NCBI GenBank assembly: GCA_013334395.1
Contig: JAAXXS010000001.1
Span: 1 to 64,000 of the forward strand
Length of the DNA: 64,000 nucleotides
From: Holophagaceae bacterium
GTDB taxonomy: Bacteria; Acidobacteriota; Holophagae; Holophagales; Holophagaceae
Direction of reading: 5' to 3'
Shown here one piece after another: positions 46,116 to 56,141 of this stretch. The position numbers were made by a program, and so were the translations under genes. Every line of letters begins with the position of its first letter. Positions within the stretch are counted from its first letter, which is position 1. The notes under the pieces are model-generated. The model saw only the letters and a list, made by a program, of their open reading frames with translations, was not told the DNA's origin and searched no databases.

Positions 46116-47828
46116 TTGCGATTCACGGTAGCCGTACCCCCAAAGCACCGTAACACCCTCCTGGACTGCGTTGCAGGGGAGATGCGCGGGGCCCTGGTCT
46201 TCCAGGAGGGCGCCCCGGCGGACGTGGTGATCGGCATGGTCGGGGAGGGCGCCTTCGTCTCCTGCCACGTCTGGCCCGGCCCGGAGGCGGCGGTGGCCCT
46301 GCTGAAGGCCGGCTGGGAGCGGGCCAAGGACCGGCGGTCCATGGAACGGCTCCATGAGGTGGGCCGGGCGCTCGCCTCCGAGCAGAACCTGGACCGGCTG
46401 CTGGACCTGATCCTCACCAAAGCCCGGGAGCTGGTGAAGGCCGAGGCCGGCTCCATCTACCTGCTGTCCGGGGAGGCGGATCGGCGAGAGCTGCTCTTCG
46501 CGCACACCCAGAATGCCCGGGTGAGCCTCCCCTTTCACCGCATCGTGATGCCCGTGTCCCGCCAGACCCTGGCCGGGTTTGTGGCCCTCAGCGCGGAGAC
46601 CCTCAACATCCCGGACGTCTACCGCATTCCGGAGGAGGCCCCCTACCGCTTCAATGACGCCTTCGACCGGCAGGCGGGCTACCGCACGGCGTCCATGCTG
46701 GTGGTGCCCATGCAGGACACCGAGGGCCAGGTGCTGGGCGTGCTGCAGCTGCTGAATCGGCTGGACGAGGACTCCGGGGACGGGGGCCGCTTCACGGCGG
46801 AGGATCAGGCCCTGGCCCAGAGCCTCGCGGGGCAGGCGGCGGTCTCCGTGAAGAACGCCCAGCTGCGCCTGGAGATCGAGCTCCTGTTCGAAGGCTTCGT
46901 CGCGGCGTCGGTGCAGGCCATCGAGTCCCGGGATCCGGTGACCAGTGGCCACTCCGGGCGGGTGGCGGACCTGACCGTGGGCCTGGCCGAGGCCGTGAAC
47001 GCCACGCCCAATGGCACCTACGGCGAGCTGCGCTTCACGGACCGCCAGCTGCGGGAGCTCCGCTACGCCAGCCTGCTCCACGACTTCGGCAAGGTGGGCG
47101 TCCGGGAGCAGGTGCTGATCAAGGCGAAGAAGCTGGAGCCCAGCCAGCTGGAGGTCATCCTCCAGCGCCTCCGCCAGCGGGAGATGGAAGAGAGCCTCGA
47201 GCTGCTGGCCCTGGCCTGGAAGGGGGGCCAGGCCTTCGATCCCGCCCGCTGGGAGCGGACGCTGCGGGACCGTCAGGCCGAGAGCGAGCGCCTCATGCGC
47301 CTCGTCAGCCAGAGCAATGAGCCCACGGTCCTGGCCCAGGAAGTGGTCGAGGGACTGGGGCTGCTCGAAGACCTCTCCTTCACGCACTGGAGCGGCGAGC
47401 GCCGGGGCCTGGTCGAGCCCGCTGACCTCGCCAGCCTGAGGATCCGCCGCGGGAGCCTCTCGGAGGCCGAGCGCCTCGAGATCGAGAGCCATGTGACCCA
47501 CACCTTCCGCTTCCTGGAGCGCATCCCGTGGACGCGGGACCTGGCCGGTGTGCCCGCGATCGCCTATGCCCACCACGAGCGGCTCAGCGGCCACGGCTAT
47601 CCCCGGCAGCTCGGAGCTGCGGAGATCCCCATCCAGAGCCGGGCCATGGCCATCGCCGACATCTTCGACGCCCTCACGGCCCGGGACCGGCCCTACAAGA
47701 GCGCCGTGCCCCTGGAGCGCAGCCTCGCCATCCTTGACGAGGAGGCCCAGAGCGGGGCCATCGACCGCCCCCTGCTGGACCTCTTCATCGAGGCGCGGGT
47801 GTTCGAGCGCACGACGGCCCAGAGCTGA
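46116..47828 (+). CDS. GAF domain plus HD-GYP-type phosphodiesterase-like protein
   Basis: GAF region VGRALASEQNLDRLLDLILTKARELVKAEAGSIYLL; HD region HSGRVADLTVGLAEA, LLHDFGKVGVREQVLIK, HHERLSGHGYPRQL; TTG start inferred. Confidence 0.85.
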   Translation: MRFTVAVPPKHRNTLLDCVAGEMRGALVFQEGAPADVVIGMVGEGAFVSCHVWPGPEAAVALLKAGWERAKDRRSMERLHEVGRALASEQNLDRLLDLILTKARELVKAEAGSIYLLSGEADRRELLFAHTQNARVSLPFHRIVMPVSRQTLAGFVALSAETLNIPDVYRIPEEAPYRFNDAFDRQAGYRTASMLVVPMQDTEGQVLGVLQLLNRLDEDSGDGGRFTAEDQALAQSLAGQAAVSVKNAQLRLEIELLFEGFVAASVQAIESRDPVTSGHSGRVADLTVGLAEAVNATPNGTYGELRFTDRQLRELRYASLLHDFGKVGVREQVLIKAKKLEPSQLEVILQRLRQREMEESLELLALAWKGGQAFDPARWERTLRDRQAESERLMRLVSQSNEPTVLAQEVVEGLGLLEDLSFTHWSGERRGLVEPADLASLRIRRGSLSEAERLEIESHVTHTFRFLERIPWTRDLAGVPAIAYAHHERLSGHGYPRQLGAAEIPIQSRAMAIADIFDALTARDRPYKSAVPLERSLAILDEEAQSGAIDRPLLDLFIEARVFERTTAQS

Positions 47829-47877
47829 GGCTGGAGGCGGAGCGCTTAAGCCGGTAAGCTAAACGATTGGAGTCGTC

Positions 47878-48348
47878 ATGTCCGAACGCGAACCGCGCAC
47901 CATCGATCTGCAGGGGATCATGGATCTGCTGCCCCACCGCTACCCGCTGCTGTTGGTGGACCGGATCCTGGATTTCGAGCCCAAGGCGTGGATCCGCGGG
48001 CTGAAGAATGTCAGCTACAACGAGGAGATCTTCCAGGGGCACTTCCCCAGTCGGCCCGTGTTTCCGGGCGTCTACATCGTGGAGGCCATGGCCCAGACCG
48101 GCGGCTGCCTCCTGCTGCGGGAGTTCGAGGACCGGGCCAACAAGGTCATCTACTTCATGGGCATCGACAAGGTCAAGTTCCGCAAGCCGGTGCAGCCCGG
48201 GGACCAGATGGTCATGGAAGTGAAGGTGCTGCAGTTCAAGGGCCGCATCTGCAAGATGCGCGGAGAGGCCTTCGTGGGTGGCCAGAAGGTCGCCGAGGCC
48301 GAGTTCATGTCCATGCTGATGGACCTGGCGGAGGGAGAGTCGAAATGA
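47878..48348 (+). CDS. fabZ: 3-hydroxyacyl-[ACP] dehydratase FabZ
   Basis: IMDLLPHRYPLLLVDRILD, FQGHFPSRPVFPGVYIVEAMAQTGG. Confidence 0.96.
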   Translation: MSEREPRTIDLQGIMDLLPHRYPLLLVDRILDFEPKAWIRGLKNVSYNEEIFQGHFPSRPVFPGVYIVEAMAQTGGCLLLREFEDRANKVIYFMGIDKVKFRKPVQPGDQMVMEVKVLQFKGRICKMRGEAFVGGQKVAEAEFMSMLMDLAEGESK

Positions 48349-49130
48349 GCGCACAAGTCCACCCGAGCAGTGTGATCAGTCCCGAAGCGAGCCTTGGTGA
48401 AGGCGTGGTGGTGGGGCCCTTCTGCGTCATCGAGGGCAACGCCGTCATCGGCGCCCGCACCCTGCTCCGCAGCCACATCGTCATCGGCCCCCACACGGAG
48501 CTGGGCGAAGACAACGACATCTACCCCCACGCCACCCTCGGCATGGGTCCCCAGGACCTCAAGTTCAAGGGGGCGCCCACCCGCCTGCAGATTGGCAACC
48601 GCAACGTCCTCCGCGAGGGCTGCACCCTGCACCGGGGCACCGAAGGCGGCGGCGGGCTCACCACCCTGGCCGACGACAACTTCCTGATGACCGGCTCCCA
48701 CATCGCCCATGACTGCCACGTGGGCAGCAAGAACATCTTCGCCAACTCCGCCACCCTCGCGGGGCACGTGGAGGTGGGCGACGGCTGCAACATCGGCGCC
48801 TTCTCGGCCGTCCACCAGTTCTGCCGGGTGGGCCACCACGCCTTCATGGGCGGGTTCACCGTGGCCACCCAGGACGTGCTGCCCTTCATGAAGACCGCGG
48901 GCGCCAGGGACACCAAGAGCTATGGCGTGAACACCATCGGCCTCCAGCGCAAGGGCTTCCCGGCCGAGACGGTCGAGGGGCTAAAGCGGGCCTACCGGCT
49001 GCTCTTCCACGCGGGACTGTTGCGCGACGAAGCGCTGGCCCAGGCCGAAAAGGAAGTGGGGCATATCGCCGAGGTCGCCTACCTCCTGCAGTTCATCCGC
49101 GAAGCCAAGCGGGGCGTGCATCGTGGCTGA
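48345..49130 (+). CDS. lpxA: UDP-N-acetylglucosamine acyltransferase LpxA
   Basis: Hexapeptide repeats; NVLREGCTLHRGTEGGGGLTTLADDNFLMTGSHIAHDC; GAFSAVHQFCRVGHHAFMGG. Confidence 0.95.
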   Translation: MSAQVHPSSVISPEASLGEGVVVGPFCVIEGNAVIGARTLLRSHIVIGPHTELGEDNDIYPHATLGMGPQDLKFKGAPTRLQIGNRNVLREGCTLHRGTEGGGGLTTLADDNFLMTGSHIAHDCHVGSKNIFANSATLAGHVEVGDGCNIGAFSAVHQFCRVGHHAFMGGFTVATQDVLPFMKTAGARDTKSYGVNTIGLQRKGFPAETVEGLKRAYRLLFHAGLLRDEALAQAEKEVGHIAEVAYLLQFIREAKRGVHRG

Positions 49131-50034
49131 CCGCCACCACGCCACCCTCGCCATCATCGGTCTTCCCAACGCCGGCAAGTCCACCCTGCTGAACGCCCTG
49201 CTGGGCCAGAAGCTGGCGGCCACCAGTCAGATCCCCCAGACCACCCGGACCCGGGTGCTGGGCGTCATCGACCGGGGCGACACGCAGCTGGCCTTCCTGG
49301 ACACGCCGGGCATCCACCTGCCCAAGCACGCCCTCAACGAGCGCATGATGGCCCACGTGGAGCAGGCCCTCGAGGAGGCCGACATCGTCCTCTGGGTGGT
49401 GGATGCCGACGCCTACCTGGGCACTGGCGAGCACGCGCTCGCCAAGCGCCTGCGCCGGCTGGAGCGACCCACCTACCTGCTGCTGAACAAGGTTGACCTG
49501 CTCTCCAAGGGCCGGCTCCTAGAGAAGATCGCCACCTACAAGGACCTGCTCCCCTTCAAGGAGATCGTGCCCATCGGCGCCAAGACCGGCCTGAACCTGG
49601 AGCCCCTTTGGGCGCTGCTGGAGCGGGACGCCACCCAGCCCGGCTGGCCCTACGCGGAGGAGGTCTTCACGGACCAGACCGAGCGGTCCCTGGCGGCGGA
49701 GTTCATCCGCGAGAAGGTGCTGCGCAAGACCCGCGAGGAAGTGCCCCACGGAGTGGCAGTGCTCATCGAGCAGTGGCTGGAACCCGGCGAGGCCGACTAC
49801 CCGGAGGACATGGGTCCCGACGGCGTGTTCATCGCCGCGCGGATCGTGGTGGACCGCGACGGCCACCGGAAGATCCTGCTGGGCAGTGGCGGCGCCATGA
49901 TCAAGGACATCCGCCAGAGCGCCCAGCGCGAGCTGAAGAAGCTGCTTCAGCGGCCTGTGCGGCTGGAGCTCTTCGTGAAGGCCGATGAGGGCTGGCGCGA
50001 CCGGCCGGACCGCCTGGACCGCCTGCAGCTCTGA
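49123..50034 (+). CDS. era: GTPase Era
   Basis: GLPNAGKSTLLNALLGQKLAATSQIPQTTR, DTPGIH, C-terminal KH region GSGGAMIKDIRQSAQRELKKLLQRPVRLELFVK. Confidence 0.96.
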   Translation: MADRHHATLAIIGLPNAGKSTLLNALLGQKLAATSQIPQTTRTRVLGVIDRGDTQLAFLDTPGIHLPKHALNERMMAHVEQALEEADIVLWVVDADAYLGTGEHALAKRLRRLERPTYLLLNKVDLLSKGRLLEKIATYKDLLPFKEIVPIGAKTGLNLEPLWALLERDATQPGWPYAEEVFTDQTERSLAAEFIREKVLRKTREEVPHGVAVLIEQWLEPGEADYPEDMGPDGVFIAARIVVDRDGHRKILLGSGGAMIKDIRQSAQRELKKLLQRPVRLELFVKADEGWRDRPDRLDRLQL

Positions 50035-50041
50035 GCGTGCT

Positions 50042-50713
50042 CTAAATCGTGAGGTCCGTGCCCCGGTGGTCGGAGTCGAGGGGATCCAGCCCCTGGGTGC
50101 CGGTGATCGGGGCGTACTGCCCTCGGGCGGGATCGAAGGCGAAGACCTCGCCGGTCTCGATCTTGTAGACCCAGGCGTGCAGGTGGAGCATGCCGTTGGC
50201 CACGGCCTTCGCCACCGAGGGGTGCTTGCGCAGGTTGTCCACCTGGACGAGCACGTTCTCCTCCACGGTGGCATGGAGCAGGTCGCTGCCCTTCAGGTGG
50301 CCGTAGCTCTCCCACATGATCCGCTCCGTGGTGCGGCAGTGGGTCAGCCAGGCGCGGGTGGCCGGCAGCTCGCCCAGCTCGTCCGGGTTCAGCAGCGCTC
50401 GCATGGCGCCGCAGTTGGAGTGGCCGCAGATGATGATGTGCTTCACCTTCAGGGCGGCGACGGCAAACTCGATACCCGCGGCCATGCCGCCCATGCTCTC
50501 GTACGGCGGGATGAGGTTGCCGACGTTGCGCAGAATGAAGAGTTCGCCGGGCTGCGTCTGCGTGATCAGGTTGGGACTGATGCGCGAGTCCGAGCAGGTG
50601 ACGAAGAGCGTCTCCGGCGTCTGCTCGTTCTGGTCCAGCCGCTCGAACAGCTCCCGATGGGTGCTGAAGATCTGGGTCTGGAACTGGTGAATGCCTTGGA
50701 CGAGCTTCTGCAT
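50042..50713 (-). CDS. Beta-class carbonic anhydrase
   Basis: LFVTCSDSRISPNLI, IICGHSNCGAMRALL. Confidence 0.93.
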   Translation of the reverse strand: MQKLVQGIHQFQTQIFSTHRELFERLDQNEQTPETLFVTCSDSRISPNLITQTQPGELFILRNVGNLIPPYESMGGMAAGIEFAVAALKVKHIIICGHSNCGAMRALLNPDELGELPATRAWLTHCRTTERIMWESYGHLKGSDLLHATVEENVLVQVDNLRKHPSVAKAVANGMLHLHAWVYKIETGEVFAFDPARGQYAPITGTQGLDPLDSDHRGTDLTI

Positions 50714-50744
50714 CCGAGCATCTTACCCCGGGTAGGCCCCTGTG

Positions 50745-51476
50745 TCAGAGACTCAGGCGGGCCATGTGCTCTTCGGGCGTGATGGGGGTGTTGGGCTCGT
50801 CGTGGATGATCTTGCCGTCCCGGAGCTTCACGATGCGATGGGCATGCCGGGCGATGTCCTCCTCGTGGGTCACGAGGATGATGGTGTTGCCCTTCTGGTA
50901 GAGGTCCTCGAAGAGGGCCATGATCTCGATGCTGGTCTTGGAGTCCAGGGCGCCCGTGGGCTCGTCCGCCAGCAGGATGGAGGGCTCGTTCACCAGGGCC
51001 CGGGCGATGGCCACGCGCTGACGCTGGCCGCCGGAGAGCTGGTTGGGCATGTGGTCGCTGCGGGTGCCGAGGCCGACGTTTTCCAGGGCTCGCTGAGCCA
51101 TCTCATGGCGCTCATGGGGTGTCTTCCCTGCGTAGATGAGGGGCAGCTCAACGTTCTGTAGCGAGGTGGTGCGGGCCAGCAGGTTGAAGGTCTGGAAGAC
51201 GAAGCCGATCTCTTCGTTCCGGATCTGGGCGAGGTTGTCATCGCTCATGGCCGAAGCCAGCTTGCCGTTCAGCTCGTAGGTGCCGGCCGTCGGCGTGTCG
51301 AGGCACCCGATGATGTTCATCATGGTCGATTTCCCGGAGCCGGAAGGGCCCATGATCGCCACGTACTCGCCCCGCTGGATGCCCATGGAGACACCATCCA
51401 GAGCCCGCACCTCCATGTCGCCCATCTGGTAGACCTTGGTGATGTCGGTGAGTTGGATCAGGGGCGAATCGGCCAT
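50745..51476 (-). CDS. MacB/LolD-type ABC transporter ATP-binding protein
   Basis: [53 protein letters not shown]. Confidence 0.93.
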   Translation of the reverse strand: MADSPLIQLTDITKVYQMGDMEVRALDGVSMGIQRGEYVAIMGPSGSGKSTMMNIIGCLDTPTAGTYELNGKLASAMSDDNLAQIRNEEIGFVFQTFNLLARTTSLQNVELPLIYAGKTPHERHEMAQRALENVGLGTRSDHMPNQLSGGQRQRVAIARALVNEPSILLADEPTGALDSKTSIEIMALFEDLYQKGNTIILVTHEEDIARHAHRIVKLRDGKIIHDEPNTPITPEEHMARLSL

Positions 51477-51606
51477 CGGAACCTCGAAGGACCCCGCTGG
51501 GTCCTGCTTCATCTTCGCAGAACTCCCGGGACAGGTTTAGGAGCGGGCTGTGTTTCCCGTTACAATTCCCGCTCACCCGTCCTCAGCCTATAGGTAACGA
51601 TTCCCG

Positions 51607-54237
51607 ATGATTGCCTCCCTGTTTCTCGCCCTGGGTCGTCCTCTGCTGCGCCTGCGCTACCGGCTGCGCGCCGAGGGCCTCGAGGAACAGTCCCCCCGGT
51701 CGGGGGCGGGCACGCTGTTCGTGGCAAACCACCCGACCCTGGTGGATCCGTTCCTGCTGCTCACCACCCTTGCGCCGCGCTTTGCGCCGATCCTGGTGGC
51801 TGGGCGGGATCATGCCGCTTCACTGCCGCTCCGCTTGCTCGCCCGGCTGCTGGGCGCCCGGGCCCTGCCGGATCCTTCGGACCTCGGCGACCGCTGCCGA
51901 CCCGCGCTGGAGGTCGAGCTGGCTACGCTCGCCGCCCAGCTGGCCGCGGGCCGCAACCTGTTGCTCTTCCCCGGCGGGCGGCTGGCCCGCCAGCGCACCG
52001 AGGACTACGCCGACAACAGTGTCGTGGAGGCCATCCTCCGCCAGGCCCCCGGCGCCAGGGTCGTGACGGTGCGGCTGCAGGGCCTGTGGGGCAGTCGCTT
52101 CAGCGCTGCGGCAGGGACTCGGCCGAGGCTGGGGCTCCAGCTGCTGAAGAGCGTGTTCTACCTCTGCGCGAACGGCCTGTTCTTCATGCCGCGGCGGGAC
52201 GTCCGTCTGGTGCTGGAGGAGGCCCGGGACCTGCCCCTGGAGCAGGGGCGGTCCGCCCTCAATCGGGCTCTGGAAGGGGCGCTCAACCGGGAGGCCACGG
52301 CCCGCACCTTTGTTCCCTACCGGTTCTGGCGGAACCATGCTCCCCGCACCCTGCCGGAGCCGCCCCGACCCCGGGTCGAAGGGAACACCCGCTCGGTGCC
52401 CACCCAGGTGCGCGACGCAGTCCGCCACCACCTGCAGGCGGTCACGGGCCACGCCGAGATCCAGGACACCCAGACCCTGGTGGGCGATCTGGGCCTGGAC
52501 GCCCTGGGCCACCGCGAGCTCGAGCTCTGGATCCAGCGGGCCTACGGCTACACCTGCGGCGACCCAGCCTCCCTGCAGACCGTGGGGGATGTGCTCCTGG
52601 CCGCCACGGGTGCCGCAGTCTCCCTGCGCCAGGGTGAGCTGAAGGCCGTGCCCCACGCCTGGTTCCACACCCGGACGGACCTGCCCATTGAGATGCCCGA
52701 GGGCGACACCATTCTCGAGGTCTTCCTCAAGCAGGCCCGGCGGGATCCCCGCCGCGTCGTGATGGCGGACCAGGCGGGCGGCGTCAAGACCTACCGGGAC
52801 GTGATCACGGCGATCATGGTGCTGAAGCCTCTCTTCGAGCGCCTGGAGGGCACCCACGTGGGGCTGATGCTGCCGGCCTCGGGTGGCGCCAGCATCATCT
52901 ACCTGGCCCTGCTCTTCGCGGGCAAGACGCCGGTGCTGGTGAACTGGACCGCAGGCGCGCGCAGCATGGCCTTCGGACTCGATCTGGTGGGGGTGCGGCA
53001 CGTCATCACCGTGTCCACGCTCGTGAACCGGCTGGATGCGCAGGGCGTGGACCTGTCCGCCGTGAAGGATCGCCTGCTGCTGCTGGACGAGGCCGGCAAG
53101 AAGATCTCCCTGCCGACCAAGCTGGCAGCGGCCTTCCGGGCCCGCTTCAACTGGGCCTCCCTGGTGCCGGAGAAGGCGCCCGCCACCGCGGCGGTGCTGT
53201 TCACCAGCGGCAGCGAGAGCTACCCCAAGGCCGTGCCCCTGAGCCACGGCAACATCCTGGCGAACATCCGCGACGCGGCCCTGGCCCTCCACTTCCGGGA
53301 GGACGAGCGGGTCATGGGCTGCCTGCCGCCCTTCCACGCCTTCGGCCTGACCACCACCACCATCCTGCCGCTCCTGCTGGGCCTGCGGGTGGTCTACCAC
53401 CCCAACCCCACCGAGGGGCGCATGCTGGCCCGGATCATCGAGGCCTACCACGCCACCATGCTCGTGGGCACGCCCACCTTCCTCGGGGGCATCCTGCGCA
53501 TGGCGGAAGACCGCCACCTGGAATCGCTCCGCGTCGTCGTGTCGGGCGCCGAGAAGTGTCCCGACTCGATCTATGCGACCCTCGCCCGGCGCTGGCCAAG
53601 CTGCACGGTCCTCGAGGGCTACGGCATCACCGAGTGTTCTCCGGTGGTCTCCGTCAACCGCGAGGAGGATCCCCGCCATGGCACCATCGGAAAGCCGCTG
53701 CTCTCGGTGACGTGGTGCATCGTGGACCTGGACACTGGCCTCCGCGTGGAGCCCGGTCAGCCCGGCATGCTCCTGGTCAAGGGGCCCAGCATCTTCGGGG
53801 GCTACCTCAACCCGGACGTGGACTCTCCCTTTGAGACCTTTGAGGGCAGCTCCTGGTATCGCACCGGCGACCTGGTGCGGCAGGACCGGGGCGTGCTCGT
53901 GTTCGCCGGCCGCCTCAAGCGCTTCGTGAAGCTGGGAGGCGAGATGGTGTCCCTTCCCGCCATCGAGGAAGCCCTGTCCCGCCGCTTCCAGGGCGAGGAC
54001 GAGACCGAGCCCGTCCTGGCGGTGGAGGCCTCGCCCGAGGAACTCAACCCGGACCTGATCCTGTTCTCGGTGGCCGGCATCGGCCGCGATGATGCCAATG
54101 CCGTCATCCGCGCGGCGGGCCTGTCGTCCCTGCACAACATCCGCGTGGTGCGCCACATCGACCAGATCCCCACCCTGGGCACGGGCAAGACCAACTACCG
54201 GGCGCTGAAGGAGCTGCTGGGCGAGGCGCCGTCCTAG
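51607..54237 (+). CDS. PlsC acyltransferase - carrier-like domain - AMP-dependent acyl ligase fusion (Aas-like)
   Basis: PlsC NHPTLVDPFLL; carrier-like DLGLDALGHRELELWI; ligase LFTSGSESYPKAVPLSHGNI, GYGITECSPVVSVN, YRTGDLVRQDRG. Confidence 0.88.
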   Translation: MIASLFLALGRPLLRLRYRLRAEGLEEQSPRSGAGTLFVANHPTLVDPFLLLTTLAPRFAPILVAGRDHAASLPLRLLARLLGARALPDPSDLGDRCRPALEVELATLAAQLAAGRNLLLFPGGRLARQRTEDYADNSVVEAILRQAPGARVVTVRLQGLWGSRFSAAAGTRPRLGLQLLKSVFYLCANGLFFMPRRDVRLVLEEARDLPLEQGRSALNRALEGALNREATARTFVPYRFWRNHAPRTLPEPPRPRVEGNTRSVPTQVRDAVRHHLQAVTGHAEIQDTQTLVGDLGLDALGHRELELWIQRAYGYTCGDPASLQTVGDVLLAATGAAVSLRQGELKAVPHAWFHTRTDLPIEMPEGDTILEVFLKQARRDPRRVVMADQAGGVKTYRDVITAIMVLKPLFERLEGTHVGLMLPASGGASIIYLALLFAGKTPVLVNWTAGARSMAFGLDLVGVRHVITVSTLVNRLDAQGVDLSAVKDRLLLLDEAGKKISLPTKLAAAFRARFNWASLVPEKAPATAAVLFTSGSESYPKAVPLSHGNILANIRDAALALHFREDERVMGCLPPFHAFGLTTTTILPLLLGLRVVYHPNPTEGRMLARIIEAYHATMLVGTPTFLGGILRMAEDRHLESLRVVVSGAEKCPDSIYATLARRWPSCTVLEGYGITECSPVVSVNREEDPRHGTIGKPLLSVTWCIVDLDTGLRVEPGQPGMLLVKGPSIFGGYLNPDVDSPFETFEGSSWYRTGDLVRQDRGVLVFAGRLKRFVKLGGEMVSLPAIEEALSRRFQGEDETEPVLAVEASPEELNPDLILFSVAGIGRDDANAVIRAAGLSSLHNIRVVRHIDQIPTLGTGKTNYRALKELLGEAPS

Positions 54238-54242
54238 GGCAG

Positions 54243-55385
54243 CTAGGGCAGGGTCTCGATCAGCAGGGCCAGGCCCAGGCCTCCGCCGATCCCGAGGGTG
54301 GCCACGCCCAGGCCGCCGCCGCGCCGCCGCAGCTGATGGATCAGGGTGCAGAGGATGCGGGCGCCCGTGGCGCCGATGGGGTGCCCCAGTGCCACCCCGC
54401 CCCCGGCCACGTTCAGGCGGTCCAGCGGCAGCCCCAGCGCTCGCTGGCAGACAAGCAGCTGGGTCGAGAAGGCCTCGTTCAGCTCCCAGAGGTCGATGTC
54501 GGCCACGGTCATCCCGTGGGCGGCCAGCAGGCGCTGCACCGCCGGCACGGGGGCCTCCCCCATGTCCAGGGGATCCACGCCCGCCTCGCTCCAACCCCGA
54601 ATCCGCGCCAGGGGCCTCGCGTCGCCGGCGTGTTCGTGGCGACCCAGCAGCAAGGCGGCGGCGCCGTCCGAGAGGGCCGAGGCATTGCCAGCGGTGATCT
54701 GGCCCTCAGGGTCGAAGACCGGAGCCAGGCGGGCCAGGCGCTCCGGCGTGACCTCGGGCCGGACGCACTCGTCATGGTCCAGGGCCGGATGGGCGACCAG
54801 CTCGGCCTCAAAGCTCCCCTGGGCCGCGCGTCGGTGGCTCTCGGCGGCCCAGGCATCGGCCTCCAGTCGCGTGATCCCGCGTTTTTTCGCCAGTTGCTCG
54901 ATGGTCTCGCCCATGAGCAGTCCCGTCACCGGGCAGCGCAGGCCATCCTGGTGCATGACGTCCGGCAGCTGGCGGTGCCCCATGCGGAAGCCCCAGCGCA
55001 GCCCCGGCACCAGGTGGGGGGTGTCCGACATGGCCTCGCTGCCGCCAGCCAGGACCGGACCCGAGCTGGGCTCCGCCAGCTGCTGGGCGGCGAGGATGAC
55101 GGTCTGGAGGCTCGAGCCGCAGGCCATGTTGACCGTGAAGGCGGCGGTGTCCTGGGACAGCCCGGCCCGGAGCGCCAGGGTGCGGGCAGGGTTCATTCCC
55201 TGGGTGTGGCTGCGGGCCATGCCCCAGAGCAGGCGGCCGGGGCGGGGCAGGGAAGGGTCCACGGTGAGGGCGTCCACCACGGCCTGGCCAAGCGGGACGG
55301 CGCCCTGTCCCGCCAGGCTGCCGCCATAGCTGCCCTGGGGCAGCCGGCGGGCGGCCAGGATGAGCACGTCACCCCGGGTCTTCAT
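54243..55385 (-). CDS. Thiolase / acetyl-CoA acetyltransferase family
   Basis: VNMACGSSLQTVILAAQQL, NVAGGGVALGHPIGATGARI, LGIGGGLGLALLIE. Confidence 0.92.
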   Translation of the reverse strand: MKTRGDVLILAARRLPQGSYGGSLAGQGAVPLGQAVVDALTVDPSLPRPGRLLWGMARSHTQGMNPARTLALRAGLSQDTAAFTVNMACGSSLQTVILAAQQLAEPSSGPVLAGGSEAMSDTPHLVPGLRWGFRMGHRQLPDVMHQDGLRCPVTGLLMGETIEQLAKKRGITRLEADAWAAESHRRAAQGSFEAELVAHPALDHDECVRPEVTPERLARLAPVFDPEGQITAGNASALSDGAAALLLGRHEHAGDARPLARIRGWSEAGVDPLDMGEAPVPAVQRLLAAHGMTVADIDLWELNEAFSTQLLVCQRALGLPLDRLNVAGGGVALGHPIGATGARILCTLIHQLRRRGGGLGVATLGIGGGLGLALLIETLP

Positions 55386-56065
55386 GGGGCGGGATCCCAG
55401 TCATCGGGGGTCGGTTCCCGGGGGCCGAGGCGGGCATCCGGGGGGAACCAGGCATTCCAGCGGGCCAGATGCCGGGCGACGTATTCTCGCCCCCAGAACC
55501 TCATTCGGCTCGTCCAGGGCCAGTCGTCAGTCCGGGCCGGGACGCCCCAGGCCTGAAGGCCGATCTGGTCCGCCAGGTAGAGGGCCCGGGGAAGATGGAA
55601 GTCCGAGGTCACAATCACCGCCTGACGCTGACCGAACACGACCTGGGCGCGCCGGAGGCTGTCCCAGGTGCGCAGGCCGGCGTAATCGCTGACGATGCGG
55701 GTGGGCGGCACCCCCTGCCGGATCAGCCAGCGGCGCATGGCCTGGGGCTCGTTGTAGGTGGGATGGCGGTTGTCTCCGGACACCAGGAACCAGCGCACCT
55801 TGCCAGTCCGGTAGAGGCCATGAGCGGTGCGCAGCCGTCCCTCCAGGATCGACGTGGGCTCACCATCCCCATAGACACCGGCTCCGAGCACCAGCACCGG
55901 CCCACCCACCACGGGCAACTGGTCGGCGGGATAGACCTGCAAATGGTGCATGGCGGGGAACCTAACCAGGGTCCAGAGCAGATCTCCGAGGAGGGCCAGC
56001 GCTGGGACCAGGATCAGGGGCCACCGGTGCTGCCGGCAGCGATGAAGGAAGGCGGAGATGGACAT
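55382..56065 (-). CDS. YdcF/SanA/ElyC (DUF218) family membrane protein
   Basis: VLVLGAGVYGDGEPTSILEGRLRTAHGLYRTGKVRWFLVSGDN, VTSDFHLPRAL. Confidence 0.85.
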   Translation of the reverse strand: MSISAFLHRCRQHRWPLILVPALALLGDLLWTLVRFPAMHHLQVYPADQLPVVGGPVLVLGAGVYGDGEPTSILEGRLRTAHGLYRTGKVRWFLVSGDNRHPTYNEPQAMRRWLIRQGVPPTRIVSDYAGLRTWDSLRRAQVVFGQRQAVIVTSDFHLPRALYLADQIGLQAWGVPARTDDWPWTSRMRFWGREYVARHLARWNAWFPPDARLGPREPTPDDWDPAP

Positions 56066-56141
56066 CGTGAGTTAGCATAGACCTTTCGTCCGCCAAGACC
56101 CACGGACCTCCGTTCCCTTTCGAGACTTCCATCGAGACCCG

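Noticed and set aside
50745-51476. Orphan MacB/LolD-type ATPase
   Set aside because: No permease gene in the neighbourhood, but orphan ATPases are common; not informative alone
51820-54594. 924-aa minus-strand ORF
   Set aside because: Antisense shadow of the PlsC/ligase fusion
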